From NCBI RefSeq assembly GCF_030272615.1, contig NC_081405.1:316076041-316140040 (forward strand): a stretch of 64,000 nucleotides of DNA, given 5' to 3'. Position numbers and translations under genes: made by a program. The notes beneath the pieces were generated by a model. The model had not been told where the DNA came from. It did no database searches and was given only the letters and a program-made list of their open reading frames with translations. The stretch comes from Cryptomeria japonica (Eukaryota > Streptophyta > Pinopsida > Cupressales > Cupressaceae). Below are positions 22,053 through 32,824 of this stretch, piece after piece. Position 1 is the stretch's first letter; each line of letters begins with the position of its first letter.

Positions 22053-24589
22053 TGTTGTTGTATGTAGTGTGTTGATAAAGAAAGATGAGGACAAGCAAGT
22101 GACCTTTTGAGTCAAGTTTAGACAAATGGGAATGTAATGCAAAGTGTAAAGAAATGGTGAACTTTGTTAGACCCAAAAATAGGTTGAATGCTAGATGAAA
22201 ACCCAGAGAAATAACCTAGGAAGCTCAATAAGTCTGAAACTGATTGCTCTTGTTTGTTGGACTGTAAGTGTTTCCAATTTGTCAAGTTGTTGTTGTGATC
22301 AAATATGAATTTGTGACCGTTTTTCATGACAAGAGGACACAATGTTGATGAGGACTCAATGTTTGCAAGTGTTTAGACTCAAAATGAATCAAATAAAAGT
22401 GTGTTGTTTGAGGTAAAAATATTTTAAATACATTTGAAGACACAAAAGACACAATGTTATGATGTTTGGTCTTGAATGTTTGAATGTTCAAAAGAAGACA
22501 AGCACAATTCCTAAGGTTGGCCCGGACAATAGTTGTTGATCCTACATGGGGTTTTCCCCAAGGCTATGCTATTCAGAGCATATACTTAGATGCTTGATCC
22601 CACTGGCTCCACCCTGGGAACTCACTTCTCTGGGGCAGCCAAGCATCAGTCCCCATGAAAACTCCCTGTGGCAAACTTTGTATCTCTAGTAAGAACCGTA
22701 TGTGTGTGGGCCACTCTAGAGGTTCGACCTCCTACCCCAACAACTAGAAGGATTTTGGCTTTCTAAAACAAAAAGGTGCTAGTAAATGCATCCACTTGTG
22801 TGGTCATACATGCAGTACTTTCAACTCTATAAATATAGAAGGCTCCCAGCCTGTAGGGATTACGCCCTACAACTGATCAAATAAATTTGATCAAACGGGT
22901 TTATGGGGAGACATAGTGTCAGTATGAACTAATCAACACATGTTACCCATGGCTTTCACCATGGATACAGTTATTTATAGTGCTTCGGAAGAGGTGGGTT
23001 TTCCTCACTACCACTTGGGTCGTTCTCTCCTCACTAGTAGTCCTAATGACCACACAAGGAGACAAGCCGTCTAGAGATTAAACAAAAAGAGCCTATTGCT
23101 CAAGACACAAAAGACACTGGTTTAATTTTAGTGTACCAATTGAAGTGTTTGGTAATCTATGAAAACAAAACACACATTAAAGATCAAAAGAAAACCCTTG
23201 TCAAGATCCTACAACAAAGATTTGTTAGTAGTTTGGGTTGTTTCAAATGATTACCCCTTCCTGCAAGCAAACGAGTTAGGTGAATTTTAGATCCAAAAAA
23301 CTTTGTGAAATAGGGGCCTTCGACAAGACGATTCACTTCCAAGACAAGCTGCACCATTTTTTTTAGCTAGATCACAAGGTGTTAGCCCAAAATAAACCAG
23401 ATCTGAAATCCAAATGATGAAATAAAGCCCCAAAACTAGATCAAAAACTAAAAAATGCAAGATCTGAAATATAGATGCGATTAAACCTAACGCAGATACA
23501 ACAAAAAATCACAAACGTGCCTAAATCCTTTGCAAACGTGCCTAGATAACATAGACGAGACTCCGAACATAGACGTGTCTGAAAGGTGCACATACGCGGG
23601 TTGAAAACAAAGATGCAACCTTGCAATCTACAAAATAAGATAAAATAATGCCGAACGCAGACGCAGTAGAAAAGCAAAAACGCGGTTCAAGAAGCACAGA
23701 CGCGAAAATGCTGAAAGTTTGTCGAAAATGTCAGATCTACAACTTCAAAAACACAAAATTTGTAACAAAAGATGTTAAATGCAAAAGGGACAAGAGTCCC
23801 ACCAGGCATGTCAAAATGTTTATGGTAAAAATGGAAACAACAATATTGAAAGACAAAATGAATTCAACCATGAAACCCTAGCCTAACAACAACAAAGATC
23901 TACCATAACATATAAAGATTACCTAAGATAATGCAAATCAAATAAAATCACAAATATTATACCATGACATGTCCAATAGGGTTTGGATCTCTATTCTTCC
24001 TATCTCCATTGATCTTGCTTGATATATTTGCTCTCATATTTTATGTGTGCACAAGAGCCCAACAAAGAACGGAAATGTGGTTGCAAGTAGGCTTGATCAC
24101 ATATGAAAGTTCGAATGCTAGAAGACTTTATTAGGGTTGATAATGAAGGAGGCATCTCCTTATATAGAAGACACTATAAGAAATGAAGGGATAAAATTGA
24201 GAGGTGTAAAAGATAAATGGTCGGCTATGATTAGAGGGTAGGTAGAGAAAATAAGAAAATAATGAGAGGGTGGGTAGTGTAAGAATTAAGAGATGAATGA
24301 CATGTGTCATGGGTGGAAAAGGCTAATGAATTAATTAAATAAATAAAGATTTAATTAATTAATAGAGAAAGTGGGATCAATTAAATAGATAAAAATACTT
24401 ATTTAATTAAGGAAAAGGATAATTTAAATAAATAAATGTATTTATTTAAATGAGAAATAAGGCTAGAAGAGGATAAATGAATTAATTAAATAAATAAAGA
24501 TTTATTTAATAAATAGAAGAATTAGGATAAAGTAATTAAATAAATAAAGATATTTATTTAATTAGACAGGACAATTTTAGGTGTCTACA
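22053..24589 (-). repeat. 5' LTR of element G (~2.5 kb)
   Basis: The right 772 bp (23,818-24,589) match the 3' LTR fragment at 11,918-12,688. The left end is inferred from the primer-site arrangement at 22,052. The middle (22,500-23,100) holds no gene; 23,490-23,700 has repeated ACGTGCCT / AGACGYG phrases. CTATC at 24,590 is the expected target duplication, whose partner lies left of the window. Confidence 0.7.
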
Positions 24590-25330
24590 CTATCAACTCT
24601 TGGTAGCAATGCACCTCTCTTCAACACATCGACATCTTTGACGACTTGGTGAGATATTTCAATTTTCACCTATGTCTATGTTTCAACAACGACACCTACC
24701 AATGTCAAATCACATTTACAGCTCTTACTTGATTCAATTGGACTCTATATGCACTAGATTTATCTTCTACTACAGACTTGAATATTTTATTCGTTAGTTT
24801 GTTTTGGAGGTCTGCACCTCTGGAAACTTTATTCTCTATGCTAACTTTAATCTCATATTTGTCGGCTATAGTAAATGCATCCAATATTTCTTCACATCAT
24901 TCTTTGTACTTGGATTACTAAGTTTAGTAATCTTTCTCTTCCCTAAATGATCTGGAAACCTTCCGTGAGCCACACAACCTACCTGCAACTTGGTCACCAT
25001 TAATGCGCTCAACATACTCTGTCAACCTACCCTGAAAAGATCGACAACTATCATACTTGAATCCATCATCACCAACTTCTGCATATCTGATTAGTTCTTT
25101 GTCCACTAGGGAGCCTCATATCTTCTTATTCTTCGTCCGGAACACATGGTCAAGGTTAGTCAGCGTCCATGTAAAAACCCTTGTGCCAATCAACATGCAT
25201 AGGTGTCATCAAAAGTCTTAATAATTGATATCCAAATCACTTGGTCAACCATAGTCAACCACCACGTGGACTATCATCCTTATCGGGCTACCACCGTGTC
25301 GACTAAAACACCTCAAATGGTCATGATGAC
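24590..25330. other. Flank of element G, no recognised gene
   Basis: Insertion target of element G. The minus strand has a 60-codon open frame (24,924-25,106, MDKELIRYAEVGDDGFKYDS) and weak coding-like stretches on either side, but I recognise no family. It may be an old transposable element or gene fragment. Confidence 0.3.
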
Positions 25331-25339
25331 CTTAAACTT

Positions 25340-25945
25340 TGTCATTGCAGGATGGCAGGATGCTCACCATTTTTCTTTTTAACTTTCCCTACATCATTGT
25401 TCACACACCCATTTTACCCATTTGGGTTGATGGGATGCATCATCTTTCTTCCTTAACTTACCCCACAAGTTCCTCTTTACATCCGTTTGTAGGTGCGAGA
25501 TAGTGGGATCCTTCTTTCGCTTCACTGTCTTATCCCGCACGACCATGGCACACCCATATTGAATGGTGTGGGATAGAAGGAACATTATACCACTATCATC
25601 ATGTTTCCATGCATGACCAACATCTTGTCTTACTTAGTATTTCAGGATAGCGATATACATGTCTCGCTTCACCTTGTGTTTCCCTGCATGACCATCGCTC
25701 CTCACTTTTGATGATGTGTGATAGCGGGAAGCCTGATTCCTTCCTTTTTCCTCTTGACCCTGCATGGTCACCTTTCACTCGTCCATGATGTCGCGGGATG
25801 GTGGGAAGAAACTCTTGTCCCTCAAGGCCTTTAGTCTCAATGCAAACAAGTTGTGGATAGCGGGGAGGTCATTATACCCTTCTTGAATTTATCCCACATG
25901 GATACCATGCACACACTTTGTGTGGTGTGAGATGTTGGCTTGATG
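25340..25945. repeat. Degenerate ~70-bp tandem array, eight to nine copies
   Basis: A phrase of the form TGTGGGATAGCGGGAAG, followed by a pyrimidine-rich stretch and CCCTGCATGACCA, recurs at about 25,345, 25,430, 25,495, 25,565, 25,640, 25,712, 25,790, 25,855 and 25,922, spaced 61-85 bp. Copies are diverged. The minus-strand frame 25,394-25,585 falls inside the array and is not a gene. Confidence 0.6.
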
Positions 25946-25968
25946 ATGATTGTAATGTATTCATAACT

Positions 25969-27032
25969 TGTTGTCATTGATGAAACATCTCTCACACACA
26001 TATGATTATATTGACTACTAGTGTAACTTCATTGGTTTACACTGTTAACTGGTATGTTTAAGGTCTATCTCTAACCGGTACTCTATGTCAACCAGTATGT
26101 GCTTAAGAGATAACCCGTGGTTACATTAAGTCAACATCAAAATGAAGATGGAGATCAAGTAGAGGATTCTAGGACAATGGTTCACACACTTTGTCCTAAT
26201 CGGTTTTGACTATTCTAATCGGTAGCTGATTTTGTGATGAGTTACCAACACCATTTTCTTGGCGGTCATTTTTGTGATGAGTTATGTTTACTTGTCTAGA
26301 TACACTACACCTAGGAAAATGTGTTGTGATTTCCTATGACCGACATAAGATTTGAATGTCTATTTAAAGACATCTTAGTGAATCATTTAAAAAAAAGAGA
26401 ATGATGGTATGCAAATACTGATACACATCTAGAGTGAAATCTTTTGTTGAAGAGAGCTAAGTGTTAAGATGAAGAGCAGTGTTGAATGTACTTAGAAGGA
26501 TCTGATCAAGCAAATATTGTGCTACTGAGAACAAATCAATCCACTCTTGTTGTTTTCTAATCATTACAACAGAATCAAATCGCCTAACTGGGTAAGCTCT
26601 AACAAGCTTCATTGTACAAATCCTCTAACAAGGTGATCCATTAGTTTGGATTCTAAAATCCTCCATCAAGGTTACTCTTAATAGGGTAGTACTCTTAACA
26701 GGGTATAAGCTTCTAATAAAGCTTGGGATCTCTAACAAGATTCGCTCCTAGCAGAGCACTTTGTAAGACCTTAACCTGTCAGTTATCTATTACTGCAGAT
26801 AGTTAACTTGTGAGTTCCATCTCACCGTGGTTTTTACCTGTTTGGATTTTCCATGTATAAACACGTGTTATAGTGGATGTTCTACCTTATGTGGATGTTG
26901 TTATTTCATTTTGGATAACATGTGTTTTGTTTAAATGTTTGGTTAAGTTCATCTACTGGTTAGTGTTTGAAGTTGTGTTTGTTTTAGTGTCACTGATTCA
27001 ACCCCCCCTCTCAATGCTTTTCAAGTCCATCA
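25969..27032 (+). repeat. 5' LTR of Sirevirus-like element S
   Basis: It begins TGTTGTCATTGATG, like the C1 LTR opening, and ends AAGTCCATCA just before the primer site, preceded by the CAACCCCCCCTCTCAATGC stretch typical of these LTR ends. Length is about 1,064 bp. The left end is inferred by motif. Confidence 0.7.
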
Positions 27033-27035
27033 ATT

Positions 27036-27047
27036 GGTATCAGAGCA
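27036..27047 (+). other. Primer binding site of element S (initiator Met-tRNA)
   Basis: TGGTATCAGAGC, exact match to the canonical plant copia site, three bases after the LTR end. Confidence 0.9.
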
Positions 27048-27093
27048 TAAATTATTTGAAGCCTAACTTCTTAGAAGGTTATCTTGAAACTAC

Positions 27094-28351
27094 TATGGGG
27101 GACATAGCCTACTTCGAGATGGTTAGAGAGCTAGAAGCTAGCAGAAATGAAATTGAATCCCTTAGGGGCAAACTAAAAGTTTCTCAAGTCAAAAGAAGAG
27201 AGCTATCTAAAAATTTGCTAGAAATATCTGATAATAATTCTTTAGATGAAGCCAATATTGAAGCTTTAGCTGATGAAGTTGAAAAGGTGAATGGTGAAAA
27301 ACTGAATCTAAGAAGAGAACTAGAAGGTCTCACTATCTGCATGAGTTAGGAACTGGAAGCTAGAAGAGTTGCTGAAGATCTTATCAAGGTAAGAGATCAA
27401 GAGATCAAATGGGAAATAGATACTATACATGAGGAATTGATTGTTGATATAGAAGAAAAGGAGAACCTAAGGCTAGACCTTGAATTGGCATCGTCTCTAA
27501 AAGAGAACCTGTCTAAGTATAATGAAGATCTTGTCAAAAAGCTTACTAAAGCCAATGAGAAATTGGAAAAGTTTGTCAAAAGTTCTACCATGTTGGAAGA
27601 ACAGATTCAATCACAAAGAATGAAGGGTGATATCTCTGGACTTGGTTTTCATACAATTGAAAAAGGAGAATCATCTGGTACAAAGAACAAAACTGCTCCT
27701 ATAGTCAACAAGACTACCAGTAAGAAGGTTTTTAAACCTGTCTGCTTTGTTTCTCACAAGCCTGGTCATACTACAAATATTTGTAGAAACAAACCTAACA
27801 GGAATGAGAATTACAATACCAATGATAGGTATGTGTCTAAAAAGTTTGAAGGTCATTGCTACACATGTGGAATGTATGGGCATAGACATATTGAGTGTAG
27901 ATATGGATCAAACAATCCTGTACCACACATGCATTCTAGACCAAATGGTGTCAGGATAAGAAATTTTGATAACTGGGTAAACCAGAATTGGCAAAGGTCC
28001 TATGGCAACCGGTTTAGTCCATTCGAAATGGAAAAGGAAACAAATGTTGTTTGCACCTTTTGTAATAACATTGGTCATGTGGCTATGAACTGCAGAAGAA
28101 GAACAGGAAGAGGAAATGTAGGACCCTGGAGATCATCTGGCATGGTCTGTTACCACTGCAATAAACCAGGACACTTAGCAAAGTTTTGCAGATCAAGAAA
28201 TAATAGACAGGTCAACTCCTTTAAAGATAAGAAAGGCAAGCAGAAAGTTGATATTGAGGAAACTAGAGAGGATATGAACCAGACTTGGAAAAAGAAAAGC
28301 GAAGATTTGCCTATAGAGGAAACTGTTCCTTCACCAAGTGAAAAGAACTGA
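27094..28351 (+). pseudogene. Element S gag, Sirevirus-like, one internal stop
   Basis: The frame opens at ATG 27,094 (MGDIAYFEMVRELEASRNEI) without the UBN2 domain and runs as a long coiled coil (Glu/Lys heptads, about 27,110-27,620). It is interrupted once by TAG at 27,346-27,348, after which the same frame continues to 28,351. The C-terminal half has four zinc-knuckle-type boxes: CFVSHKPGHTTNIC, CYTCGMYGHRHIEC, CTFCNNIGHVAMNC and CYHCNKPGHLAKFC; the first lacks its second Cys, the other three are complete CX2CX4HX4C. Apart from one stop the coding is well kept compared with other gags here. No protease or RT follows. Confidence 0.8.
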
Positions 28352-28720
28352 GCACTGGTAACTTAAGCTTGTCTAACATGGCTAAGGGGAGTGTAATGGT
28401 AAAAAATCTCCGGACCCCTTGTAAAATGAGCATGAAAGAATTTTTGAATTTTGAATTTTGATGACTTTTTGTTGACGTGTTATCAACCGATATTTCACTT
28501 AAGCGTTAAATAAAAATTAGGGTTTGTAACCTAATGTACGAGCATTTATTACAGTTGGTAAAGTGAATAAAAAAAGTTTTAGTCTATCATTTTTACCCTA
28601 ACTCTTTCGAAAAAGAAATTTGAAGCGATTGCAGAGCAGAACAAGATTGTCTTGGTGTAAATTGGCGAATTGCTTTGTAATTAGAGAAATCAAGCTGAAT
28701 CGAAATTTGTAGAGAGGCGA
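28352..28720. other. Spacer between gag and extra ORF of element S
   Basis: AT-rich and without open frames. Pol would be expected here in an autonomous element; it is missing. The spacer could contain the promoter or splice sites for the downstream ORF, but I see no clear signal. Confidence 0.4.
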
Positions 28721-30346
28721 ATGGGCGTGCATTTGAACATCTCAACCAAGAAATGGAGCGACATGCAAGATATAAGGTATTTCTTTGTATACCGCTTCAA
28801 AAATCGTTTATCTAGAATGGCATCTACTTCTAAGCCTATCGAAAGGTTGATGATCACTACTGAGCCCGAAGAAGCTCTAAAGGTAGAAGAAATTATATCT
28901 TATAATGCATTATCACAAGTCCTGAGTGGTGTTCTAATCAAAGGTGATTTGTTTAGATATATAGATTGGAAAATAGAAGATTTAGGAACTCTACACATCT
29001 TTACTCAGCTGGAATCACTTTATGATAAGAATGGAAAGATTGAAGCAAAATATGCTAGGGTTGTTGAAAAAGGGTTTCATAATGCCACATATTTTCTTGA
29101 ATATTTTGAGGATGAAGATGAACACATAAGAATCATCTTGAGTCGAGTCCATGGAGAGAATATGTATTTGGAAAGGACCCATACAATAACCAAGGAAGCT
29201 ATTAGAGCTGTAATGGGTTATTTCTCAACCGGTGAAATCCCTATGTTAAGAAGAATTTCAGAAGATACTATTTTCAAATTAACTAGTTCTACATATGACA
29301 AGCATGTTTTCTCTATCAACAATATTAAAGACCCTGTGGTGAAACTTGTAGCAACGGTGATAGGCTACCGATTATTCTATTCCAGTAGATTTAACAGTGT
29401 TCCATTTGCAACAATTCACATAGCACATAGAATGATTGTTGATAATGTTGATTATGATATTTGTGAAGCTATTAGAGACCAGTTATTTCAAAACCTGAAA
29501 TCTATTAAGAAGGACAACACACATAAGTTTAAATATGGTCAGCTATTAGCTGGGTTATTTTTTAATTTTCAGAACTTTCTATCGAGTATTGGTGATATTG
29601 AATGGTCTAAGGAACAACCGGTCAATGCACAGATCAAGAACAACATTAAGGACATGAATAATAATTTTTCAGCTGTTGTGAACAAGTATTTTAATGAATT
29701 TCAGAAAAAGATGAGCATGATAATGAGGTTACCTGAAGATGTGGTAAAACACTTTGAAAAAGACATAATCTTCACTGTTACCATCAACTTTTGCTTGATG
29801 CAAGTAATTGATCCTAGAGAGGAAGAGATGGAAGATATGAGCTATGAGGTTAATCATGATTTGTTGGTTGGCTATGCTAATACCCTGTTAGCATCACCTA
29901 AAGATAAAAAGAAGGAAAAATTGGACATTGTGGCAGTCCAAGTTGCACCAACTGAAACCGGTATCGTACCTGCAGCCAAGGAGAAAGAAAAGCAAAAGAA
30001 GTCTAATGATAAATATCCTAAGAAAAAGACCACAAGGGTGACTAGGAGTGTCCTAACCAAGAAGGAACCAACACCCAAAAAGAAGGAGAATGCACCAAAG
30101 AAAAGAAATCGAAAACTGATTTTGCAACCAGAGTTTGAGGGTACAAATTTTGAAGAAGAACCAAAGAAGGAAAAAGCAACCTACATAACATCTAAGAAGA
30201 TAAAGGTAGTTCCAAAGGCAACCACACCTATAGATATTGCTACCTACAAACCTGACACAGTCTTTGAGAGGACAATGAAGACATTAGGTAGAAATAGTTT
30301 TGATAATGTCAAAGAATATTTTGATCCTGTTATTGAAGATGAGTAG
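28721..30346 (+). CDS. Uninterrupted 541-codon extra ORF of element S, function unknown
   Basis: This is the longest open frame in the window, with no stop or frameshift. Translation may start at 28,721 or, more likely, at ATG 28,817 (MASTSKPIERLMITTEPEEA). The N-terminal ~350 residues look globular and alpha-helical: a TITKEAIRAVMGYFSTGEIP segment, then a YRLFYSSRFNSVPFATIHIA region and QLLAGLFFNFQNF. This layout recalls the putative plant transposon protein domain found as an extra ORF in plant retrotransposons, but I could not confirm it. From about residue 395 to 500 it is Lys-rich with repeated KKKEK/PKKK patches, likely nuclear-targeting or nucleic-acid binding. No signal peptide or membrane segment is obvious, so a classical envelope role is doubtful. 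It lies in the position of the third ORF of Sirevirus-type elements. Confidence 0.7.
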   Translation: MGVHLNISTKKWSDMQDIRYFFVYRFKNRLSRMASTSKPIERLMITTEPEEALKVEEIISYNALSQVLSGVLIKGDLFRYIDWKIEDLGTLHIFTQLESLYDKNGKIEAKYARVVEKGFHNATYFLEYFEDEDEHIRIILSRVHGENMYLERTHTITKEAIRAVMGYFSTGEIPMLRRISEDTIFKLTSSTYDKHVFSINNIKDPVVKLVATVIGYRLFYSSRFNSVPFATIHIAHRMIVDNVDYDICEAIRDQLFQNLKSIKKDNTHKFKYGQLLAGLFFNFQNFLSSIGDIEWSKEQPVNAQIKNNIKDMNNNFSAVVNKYFNEFQKKMSMIMRLPEDVVKHFEKDIIFTVTINFCLMQVIDPREEEMEDMSYEVNHDLLVGYANTLLASPKDKKKEKLDIVAVQVAPTETGIVPAAKEKEKQKKSNDKYPKKKTTRVTRSVLTKKEPTPKKKENAPKKRNRKLILQPEFEGTNFEEEPKKEKATYITSKKIKVVPKATTPIDIATYKPDTVFERTMKTLGRNSFDNVKEYFDPVIEDE

Positions 30347-31233
30347 AAGCAAGTAATCCAACAGGTAATTACTTATTTGGGTCATTATGATAGATTTCCA
30401 CATGATTTGGAGAAAGATATTTCAATCTCTCTGTATAATATTCTGTTAGAGACTACTTGTGTTACATAATAATTAGATTCATGTTAATGCTAAAACTTAA
30501 TATGAATTGAATATGTTAATGAGATCAAGTTAGATGATCATAATATAAAGTTGAAAAAGTAAAACCTTCCTAGCAAGAACATTATAATGCACTATCCAAT
30601 GAAAATTATTTTGAGGAAGATGCTGAGGAAGTGTTCCCATCACAAGATGCAAAGCTAATCTCCATTGTAGATCCAAAAACTCAAGAATAGGTGATGGAAA
30701 TTTCCTTCCAATAACTTTGGCCTTTCCCAAAGAATCATACTTAAAATAAGTTTAGAGATACATGTGTCTCAGACACAAATGAAGAGGATCAAATCAAATA
30801 TGTGGTGATTATTATTACTACTGATGTGCTCAAGTTGCAAGATCTTGGTAAATGTCAACATAAGAAGGCATAGTATTTCTATTTCTACCCATCTAAATGC
30901 TACATCTTTCAGAAATTGTTGCGAAGATTTATAGTAGGTTCCAAATACTTTCAAACTATGAGCTATCGTGACAAGATTCCCAGCTCAAAATAAGAAGTTA
31001 TTTTTGCCAACTTGTTCATGTTCCTGACATAACCCACACAATTTCCCTTAGTTCATGTTCATAAAAGAGCAATTTTGTTTTGTTTTTAACATGTTTTCCA
31101 ATTTGTAACCTTTTTTTTGTGTTGTATTGTATTTTCCATTTCAATAAAGTAAACGTCATGTTTTGTAAGGTTAATTAAAAAAACTTTTCTAGGAATAGAT
31201 TCACTCCATTGGACAATTAATTGTTAGAAATAA
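30347..31233. other. 3' region of element S, no gene
   Basis: AT-rich, with many stops in every frame; short open frames at 30,530-30,730 and 30,769-30,954 (minus) show no family features. Probably the 3' untranslated part of element S. Confidence 0.4.
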
Positions 31234-31580
31234 TGTTGTCATTGATGGCAAGAAGAAATGTCACATTGTTGTCATTGATGTCAAAGGATGATTTCTTGAG
31301 TAAATTAGATAATCTAAACATGAATAAAGAGAAGAGGATAATAGATTTGATGAAAGAGGAAATCATTATAGATTGAAAGCCATACATCGCACAGTTATCA
31401 AAAAGAAAATAAGTTGGTTGATTTCATGTATAACTCTTATGCAAAATTGCCAACATCATTCAAGATATGAGTGGTGAGATCCAAGTCTTTGTTTATTGGT
31501 GAAGTCAAAATAAAAGTTAGTGTTATATGGCCAACCCATTCAAGGGATAGCCACAATTGTATTGGGGTGCTGAACTACTA
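31234..31580 (+). repeat. Possible remnant of the 3' LTR of element S
   Basis: TGTTGTCATTGATG, the 14-bp opening of the 5' LTR, occurs at 31,234 and again at 31,267. What follows does not align obviously to the 5' LTR, so this may be a diverged or truncated LTR of a related element. Confidence 0.3.
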
Positions 31581-32140
31581 GATCCTCCTAATTATTTTTT
31601 AAATTTCCAAAAAAAAAAAGTACCATTAAGATTTCACTTATCTGCCAATTCACATCTGCAATCTCAGAATACTAGACCAATCTAATTATTTCTCAAATTT
31701 CAAAAAAAAAGAAAGAAAGTAGTGAGTGCCAACTAGGCCTAGTTTCATTGATAAAATGATAGAAACAAGTAAGAATGAGTTTGGATTTCCATTTTCTCTT
31801 TCCTGCTCATACTGCTGCTCCCATCACTTTCGTGGTCTTTATGCAAAGCAAAGATGCAATGAAGTTGAGCACAAGTATTCTTTAGAAAAAGATACACATA
31901 TGGCACAAGTATTTCACAGCAAGTACTCAAGGCGTTATGATTTGGATTCCACTTGCGGTGCCTTGTTGCCAAAGTAACCTTTTAATTTTAATATGCTCTG
32001 AACTGGACTGGGATTTCCATAAACTGCAACAAGCAAGCATCAAAAACTAATTTATATTGGGTGCCCAACTGAATTGAGTCGCAGAAGGGCTCGTTTTAGC
32101 ATTTCACTGCAGATTTTGGGGCTAAGTGCAGAGGGGCAAG
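31581..32140 (+). other. Probable upstream region of the DUF3339 gene
   Basis: Not obviously repetitive. Two A-rich runs (31,610; 31,703) precede an 83-codon open frame at 31,726-31,977 that I do not recognise. A weak TATA-like sequence (AATTTATATTGG) lies at about 32,049-32,060. This is probably host promoter and 5' untranslated DNA. Confidence 0.35.
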
Positions 32141-32356
32141 ATGATTCATTGGGTGCCACCATTGATTGCATTCATTCTCTTCATACTGTTGTCTCCTGGA
32201 CTTTTGTTTCAGCTGCCCGGAAAACTTCGGCCAATAGAATGTGGAAATTTGAAGACCAGTGTGCCGTCCATTATTGTTCATTCTATTATATTTTTTGTTG
32301 TCTACTTTCTGTTGGTATTTGTAATTGGAGAACACGTTCTGCACATTTGGCTGTAG
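32141..32356 (+). CDS. DUF3339 family small membrane protein, 71 residues, intact
   Basis: Starting at ATG 32,141 the protein begins MIHWVPPLIAFILFILLSPG and contains the family signature LLSPGLLFQLPGKLRP, followed by ECGNLKTSVPSIIVHSIIFF. This matches the DUF3339 layout (xxDWxPxxIAxxLFxLLSPGLLFQxPGxxRxVEFGNxxTSxxSIxVHxxxFF). Two hydrophobic segments (about residues 5-23 and 44-64) predict a two-pass membrane protein. DUF3339 proteins are about 65-75 residues and usually encoded by one exon, as here. Function is not established. An upstream in-frame extension to 32,126 begins with GTG and is not used. This is the best candidate for a live host gene in the window. Confidence 0.9.
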   Translation: MIHWVPPLIAFILFILLSPGLLFQLPGKLRPIECGNLKTSVPSIIVHSIIFFVVYFLLVFVIGEHVLHIWL

Positions 32357-32824
32357 AAGAAGAAGAAGATTGCATTCACAGATGATCATTCCAGAGGTGT
32401 GATAATATTTGAAGAGCAGTCACTGTTTTCTCAGGGAATGTATTCATAGAAATACAAATGGCTCATAATAATGTTGTTTTTTATAAATTTATAAAAATAT
32501 ATTGTTAATTTTTTTATATAGTTCTGTTCCAAATTTTTATGGAAGCAGATTGATATGGAGATTCAATTAATAGTCAAATTGTCAATAGTAATTTTACATT
32601 TTATTTGAGAAAGGTAATTTATGGTCTCTTTTTTGGGGTCGAGATTGACTATTGATTAGATATTTGTGAATAGCCCAACTAGAATGATTAAAAATCTTAT
32701 ATTGAAATGTTTATGGATCTATAGAAACCTTTTGTAAATTTCTATTGAACTAGATATTGTTTACAAATAGCCCAAATAAATTCATTAAAAAACTTCCATG
32801 GTATGTTCATGGATTTATAGAAAC

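Noticed and set aside
24924-25106. Treating the DDGFKYDS frame as part of the transposase-like family at 35.7 kb (DDDGFQYPV)
   Set aside because: The shared DDGF word is too short and the surrounding residues do not align.
28721-30346. Calling the 541-codon ORF an envelope protein
   Set aside because: It is in the env-like position, but no signal peptide, membrane anchor or fusion-type feature is visible.
32074-32389. Longer plus and minus frames overlapping 32.1-32.4 kb
   Set aside because: Shadows of the DUF3339 gene in other frames; only the 71-residue frame carries the family signature.
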